Positions 22,944-25,489 of a stretch of 25,489 nucleotides of DNA are shown here, piece after piece. This DNA is from a virus, in IMG/VR virus record IMGVR_UViG_3300033827_000015, positions 1 through 25,489 of that record; one strand, written 5' to 3'. The notes below the pieces were generated by a model that did no database searches, was not told the origin of the DNA, and worked only from the letters and a program-made list of their open reading frames with translations. Within the stretch, counting starts at the first letter, position 1, and each line of letters begins with the position of its first letter. A program made the translations under genes and the position numbers.

Positions 22944-23720
22944 CTAGCAAGCGTCGAAGCTGCGCTGGTTCTGCTTGACCCAAACCGCGTCTACGTCTGC
23001 CTCCGCGTCCACTAACATTGGCATTACAACCCCTACGAGTTTGCCCGCCGTGTCCCGGAATGCGATAGGGTGTCCGTCCCCCTCTGCAAACATCTTTGCA
23101 CCGGGGTGTTCAGAAAGTACAACATCCAGCAGTTTTGGGTCAGCAAAAATATCGTCCCCCGCAGCGTTAACCAGATACGCCAACGGTTCCTTGCTATACG
23201 GGGATTTGAACTCGGCGGCGTGTATTATCTCCGGGGCGTTACCGGAAACCAGCGTATGCACATCGCGATCCATATTAACCGCCAATGCTTTTTTGCCGGG
23301 GCCGGGTAGAATCGCCATGGCGGTGTCGGTAATGAACCCATCCCTTGTTACCCCGATAACATCGCCGCCAGCCCGCCGAATCCATGTTGCCTTGCGCGGC
23401 TTGAATTCGTTGTAATACGATACGCCCTCACTCGATATTCGGCCTGCTGAGCGCCCGGCAGGCAGGGACTTCAACGCCTGGGGGCTTGCCTTGGTTGTGG
23501 TGGGGAAAACCGCATTAACCCTCGCCTTGAACTTCTCCAGGGTTTCCCTATTATGGGGTATGGTGTATTTAACACCTCCAGGAACTTCAAAAATAATTGT
23601 ATCCAGCGCGCCGCCGCCATCATCGCCGCCGCCGTCGATAGCCTTGATGCTTTTTGCCCTTGCGATTGCGCCGTCTATCTCGGTGAGAAGCCGCCGTTTC
23701 TGCTCTTTGCGTGTCATCAT
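22944..23720 (-). CDS. Phage polyvalent-associated hypothetical protein (258 aa)
   Basis: The ATG at 23720 (twin ATG) follows AAAGGATTGG. The N-terminus is basic and helical (RKEQKRRLLTEIDGAIARA), then a Gly/Asp linker, then a mixed domain (IIFEVPGGVKYTIPHNRE). The C-terminal block has DDIFADPKLLDVVL, then HPGAKMFAEGDG, then GVVMPM. The C-terminal pattern (nPkllD ... PGAK ... GvvMPM) recurs in large phage and plasmid proteins of unknown function. The stop is followed by a GC-rich gap with the candidate terminator. Confidence 0.65.
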   Translation of the reverse strand: MMTRKEQKRRLLTEIDGAIARAKSIKAIDGGGDDGGGALDTIIFEVPGGVKYTIPHNRETLEKFKARVNAVFPTTTKASPQALKSLPAGRSAGRISSEGVSYYNEFKPRKATWIRRAGGDVIGVTRDGFITDTAMAILPGPGKKALAVNMDRDVHTLVSGNAPEIIHAAEFKSPYSKEPLAYLVNAAGDDIFADPKLLDVVLSEHPGAKMFAEGDGHPIAFRDTAGKLVGVVMPMLVDAEADVDAVWVKQNQRSFDAC

Positions 23721-23788
23721 GGCCAATCCTTTCCCTGTTAAACGTTTGCCCGCTAAGTCCGCCGGGCACATTCATCCACGCCGCCCGG

Positions 23789-24586
23789 TTACTGCCGATA
23801 CAGATAATACGTCACGCCCGCAACCTCCCGTTTTTCCTCGATGCCATCATACCCCGCCAAGCTATGCCCGCGCCCGTCCATTTTTGCATACCGTTTCCAT
23901 GCGTCACGGTCAAAGTATGGCTCCACATGCGCCGGAATTTCCAGGCACTCGGCAATATAGCTATCCAACCTGTCATTCCAGGCGTTGTCCGCCTCACTGT
24001 CCGTCAATACCGCATACGTCCGCCCTGCAACCATATATTCATTGTCGCTTTCTTCCACGTCGCATACGGCGCAATCCTCCTGCATCGCCGCCGCAATCGC
24101 CTTGTGCGGAGCGTCGAACAAGTCCAGACAAATTTCATACTCCGGGCTTATACAGCCGCCCTCCGCATCATACGGGTCCACAAATCCCCGCGTCAAATCG
24201 CCGGGAATACAGGCAATGACTGCGTACACCGCCGCCGCCTCCGCCCGCCATCGCGTTTCCAATCCTGCCTTGAACTCTGCGAGTCCCGGGGCTGCAAAGC
24301 CACCAAACGCCTTTGCCTCGTCCAGGGATATGCGCAAGTGGCGGGCCAGCATAGCAAGCCTGCCCTCCTTGGCGTAATATTCCGCATTCGCCCAAGCGTG
24401 CATAGGCGCGCCGGTTTTACAGTCACTGAGATGCATTCGCGCAATCGGCGCAAAGCGGGGATCAATGGCCGCTATTTCCTCGCCAACCGCACCAGAGGCA
24501 CCGCCCATATCCCCCGTTATACTGAAATACCCGCCGGCGTCAATGACGACCGCCGTAAATTTCGCATGCTTAAATATCTTTTTCAT
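23789..24586 (-). CDS. Phage/plasmid hypothetical protein, DGRGHxLxxYDG family (265 aa)
   Basis: Two recognisable halves. Residues 40-100 carry ARMHLSDCKTGAPMHAWANAEYY, a pattern seen in phage hypothetical proteins (HLxDxxGxPMHAxxN). The C-terminus has YAVLTDSEADNAW, then KMDGRGHSLAGYDGIEE, ending in YYLYRQ. The latter is a widespread phage and plasmid segment without known activity. The ATG at 24586 lies after AAAGGGG; a GTG three codons upstream is also in frame. Presence of both segments in one protein may be a domain fusion. Confidence 0.7.
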   Translation of the reverse strand: MKKIFKHAKFTAVVIDAGGYFSITGDMGGASGAVGEEIAAIDPRFAPIARMHLSDCKTGAPMHAWANAEYYAKEGRLAMLARHLRISLDEAKAFGGFAAPGLAEFKAGLETRWRAEAAAVYAVIACIPGDLTRGFVDPYDAEGGCISPEYEICLDLFDAPHKAIAAAMQEDCAVCDVEESDNEYMVAGRTYAVLTDSEADNAWNDRLDSYIAECLEIPAHVEPYFDRDAWKRYAKMDGRGHSLAGYDGIEEKREVAGVTYYLYRQ

Positions 24587-24608
24587 CGCCGCCACCCCTT
24601 TGCCGTTG

Positions 24609-24728
24609 TTACCGCCCCTGCCATGCTACCCATGCGCACGCCGCCGCCGACATTAGTATAAGCCTCAACAGCCATCGGCACATTTGCATTTGCCAGTCGT
24701 CCTCATGCCTGTTCGCCGCCGTTTTCAT
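24609..24728 (-). CDS. Small membrane peptide (39 aa)
   Basis: GGGGAG lies 5 bases before the ATG, and the start overlaps the stop of the preceding small gene as ATGA. The sequence has a charged N-terminus and then a hydrophobic stretch (WLLRLILMSAAACAWVAW) long enough for one membrane pass. Function unknown. Confidence 0.5.
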   Translation of the reverse strand: MKTAANRHEDDWQMQMCRWLLRLILMSAAACAWVAWQGR

Positions 24729-24823
24729 ACTATCTCCCCGCTTTCCGTAAACTCATACTCATTCGCGTCAATCGCCGCCCTTATCGCCTCTTCGCCGGTC
24801 AAATACTCGTATTCCGCCTCCAA
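24725..24823 (-). CDS. Very small phage protein, EYEYLT-EEA family (32+ aa)
   Basis: Reads LEAEYEYLTGEEAIRAAIDA, then NEYEFTESGEIV, a short acidic motif seen in small phage proteins next to the DGRGHxLxxYDG family, as here. The frame is open back to 24856, with codons for KRWIYRA before this point, but has no ATG or GTG. TTG at 24823 is the only usual start I find. The gene overlaps or abuts the end of the pentapeptide protein, so its 5' end may have been altered by rearrangement. Confidence 0.5.
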   Translation of the reverse strand: MEAEYEYLTGEEAIRAAIDANEYEFTESGEIV

Positions 24824-24842
24824 TGCGCGGTATATCCACCGC

Positions 24843-25489
24843 TTAATTAATAAGACCTACCGTCTTTAAATCCACTACACCGACCCGTTCACAACGGTGA
24901 ACCCGGAACTTACCATCGGTTGCTGTAGGTATGGCGGCGATATCGGCTGCTGTAAATTCCATTATTAAAATGGCATAATCTTCTTGCCACTCTTTAATAC
25001 ACCAATCCAGGGTAGCCAGGTTAATCCCTCTCCCACACTGTTCTCCTTCATTGATATCAGCATCGGAAACTGAGAATGTGTGGTTTTTCAGGTAGTTAAT
25101 TCCACCATTATAAGGGCCTTCCCCCTTTGAGTTTATTAGTTTATAGGCTCTAATCTTACTTGGTTGATCTAGTAGTAAGAGTAAAGGGGTACAGAGATAT
25201 TTGTTTATTCCTTTAGCCCCTCTCAGGTTAGCCCCTCTCAGGTTAGCCCCTCTCAGGTCAGCCCCTCTCAGGTTAGCCCCTCCCAGGTTAGCCCCTCCCA
25301 GGTCAGCCCCTCTCAGGTCAGCCCCTCCCAGGTCAGCCTCTCTCAGGTTAGCCCCTCTCAGGTCAGCCCCTCTCAGGTTAGCCCCTCCCAGGTTAGCCTC
25401 TCTCAGGTTAGCCCCTCTCAGGTTAGCCCCTCCCAGGTCAGCCCCTCCCAGGTTAGCCTCTCTCAGGTTAGCCCATCTCAGGTTAGCCC
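24843..25489 (-). CDS. Pentapeptide-repeat protein, 5' end beyond the window
   Basis: The frame enters from the right edge with 18 pentapeptides of the type A(N/D)L(R/G)G, which fold into a right-handed quadrilateral beta-helix. A C-terminal domain of about 125 residues follows ([17 protein letters not shown], then [21 protein letters not shown], then [21 protein letters not shown]). This C-terminal domain recurs in phage pentapeptide proteins. Some pentapeptide proteins mimic DNA and bind gyrase; most are uncharacterised, so no function is assigned. Codons are AT-richer than downstream genes. The stop TAA lies at 24843. Confidence 0.85.
   Translation of the reverse strand, partial: ANLRWANLREANLGGADLGGANLRGANLREANLGGANLRGADLRGANLREADLGGADLRGADLGGANLGGANLRGADLRGANLRGANLRGAKGINKYLCTPLLLLLDQPSKIRAYKLINSKGEGPYNGGINYLKNHTFSVSDADINEGEQCGRGINLATLDWCIKEWQEDYAILIMEFTAADIAAIPTATDGKFRVHRCERVGVVDLKTVGLIN
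25218..25487 (-). repeat. 18 tandem 15-bp units encoding pentapeptides
   Basis: Eighteen near-identical 15-base units (GGGGCTAACCTGAGA-like on the minus strand). They differ only at a few positions, giving N/D, R/G and G/E changes. Such DNA identity suggests recent expansion or active unequal recombination. The array continues to the window edge. Confidence 0.92.

Noticed and set aside
23711-24661. 316-codon plus-strand open frame
   Set aside because: Antisense to the DGRGHxLxxYDG-family gene; no recognisable domain.
25216-25489. CRISPR array or simple non-coding satellite
   Set aside because: Units are 15 bases without spacers and translate cleanly into pentapeptide repeats on the minus strand.

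Overview
The window reads as part of a tailed-phage, prophage or phage-plasmid genome. It has dense, mostly co-directional genes joined by 1-4 base stop/start overlaps, a phage-type replication and recombination set, many very small proteins, and one giant polyvalent-type protein. There is no chromosomal housekeeping gene, rRNA or tRNA that I can see. The DNA is fairly GC-rich, except for the IS genes, the 56-bp repeat region and the pentapeptide-protein region, which look more AT-rich. The host cannot be named; gene style fits an anaerobic bacterium, but that is only an impression.

Layout. (1) 2-5410, plus strand: a giant polyvalent-type protein with an HExxH site, cut by the window's left edge. 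It converges on the next block. (2) 25489 down to 5424, minus strand: essentially everything else. From the right edge: a pentapeptide-repeat protein, two tiny genes, two large hypothetical phage proteins, a low-complexity region with overlapping reading frames, and an excisionase-like helix-turn-helix protein. Next come a consensus promoter with hairpins, a stand-alone TnpB, a 226-aa unknown protein, an array of three 56-bp repeats, and a string of small genes that includes a dNTP pyrophosphohydrolase-like protein and an ORF pair joined by a run of 16 G. Then follow an 88-bp direct repeat around a 172-aa-frame gene, and an XPD/DinG-like Fe-S helicase. An IS200/IS605 element (tnpA+tnpB) has split a small DUF551-like gene, and a plus-strand tnpB fragment sits nearby. 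The block ends with the replication/recombination core: possible ssDNA-binding-like protein, PD-(D/E)XK nuclease, Sak4-like ATPase, helix-turn-helix protein, ERCC4 nuclease, small Zn protein, and a uracil-DNA-glycosylase/exonuclease/family A polymerase fusion.

How the genes may work together. Polymerase, Fe-S helicase, ERCC4 nuclease, Sak4-like ATPase, Cas4/YqaJ-like nuclease and the neighbouring possible ssDNA-binding protein make a coherent DNA replication and single-strand annealing module. The repeat array lies upstream of this long transcription unit and beside an unknown 226-aa gene, so it could be an origin or an operator.

The most unusual points are the homopolymer tract placed exactly at a gene junction, the iteron-like array, a transposon-end-like double hairpin with its own consensus promoter upstream of a TnpB, the scarred direct repeat, and three TnpB-derived sequences within about 8.5 kb. 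No system here can be declared new from sequence reading alone.
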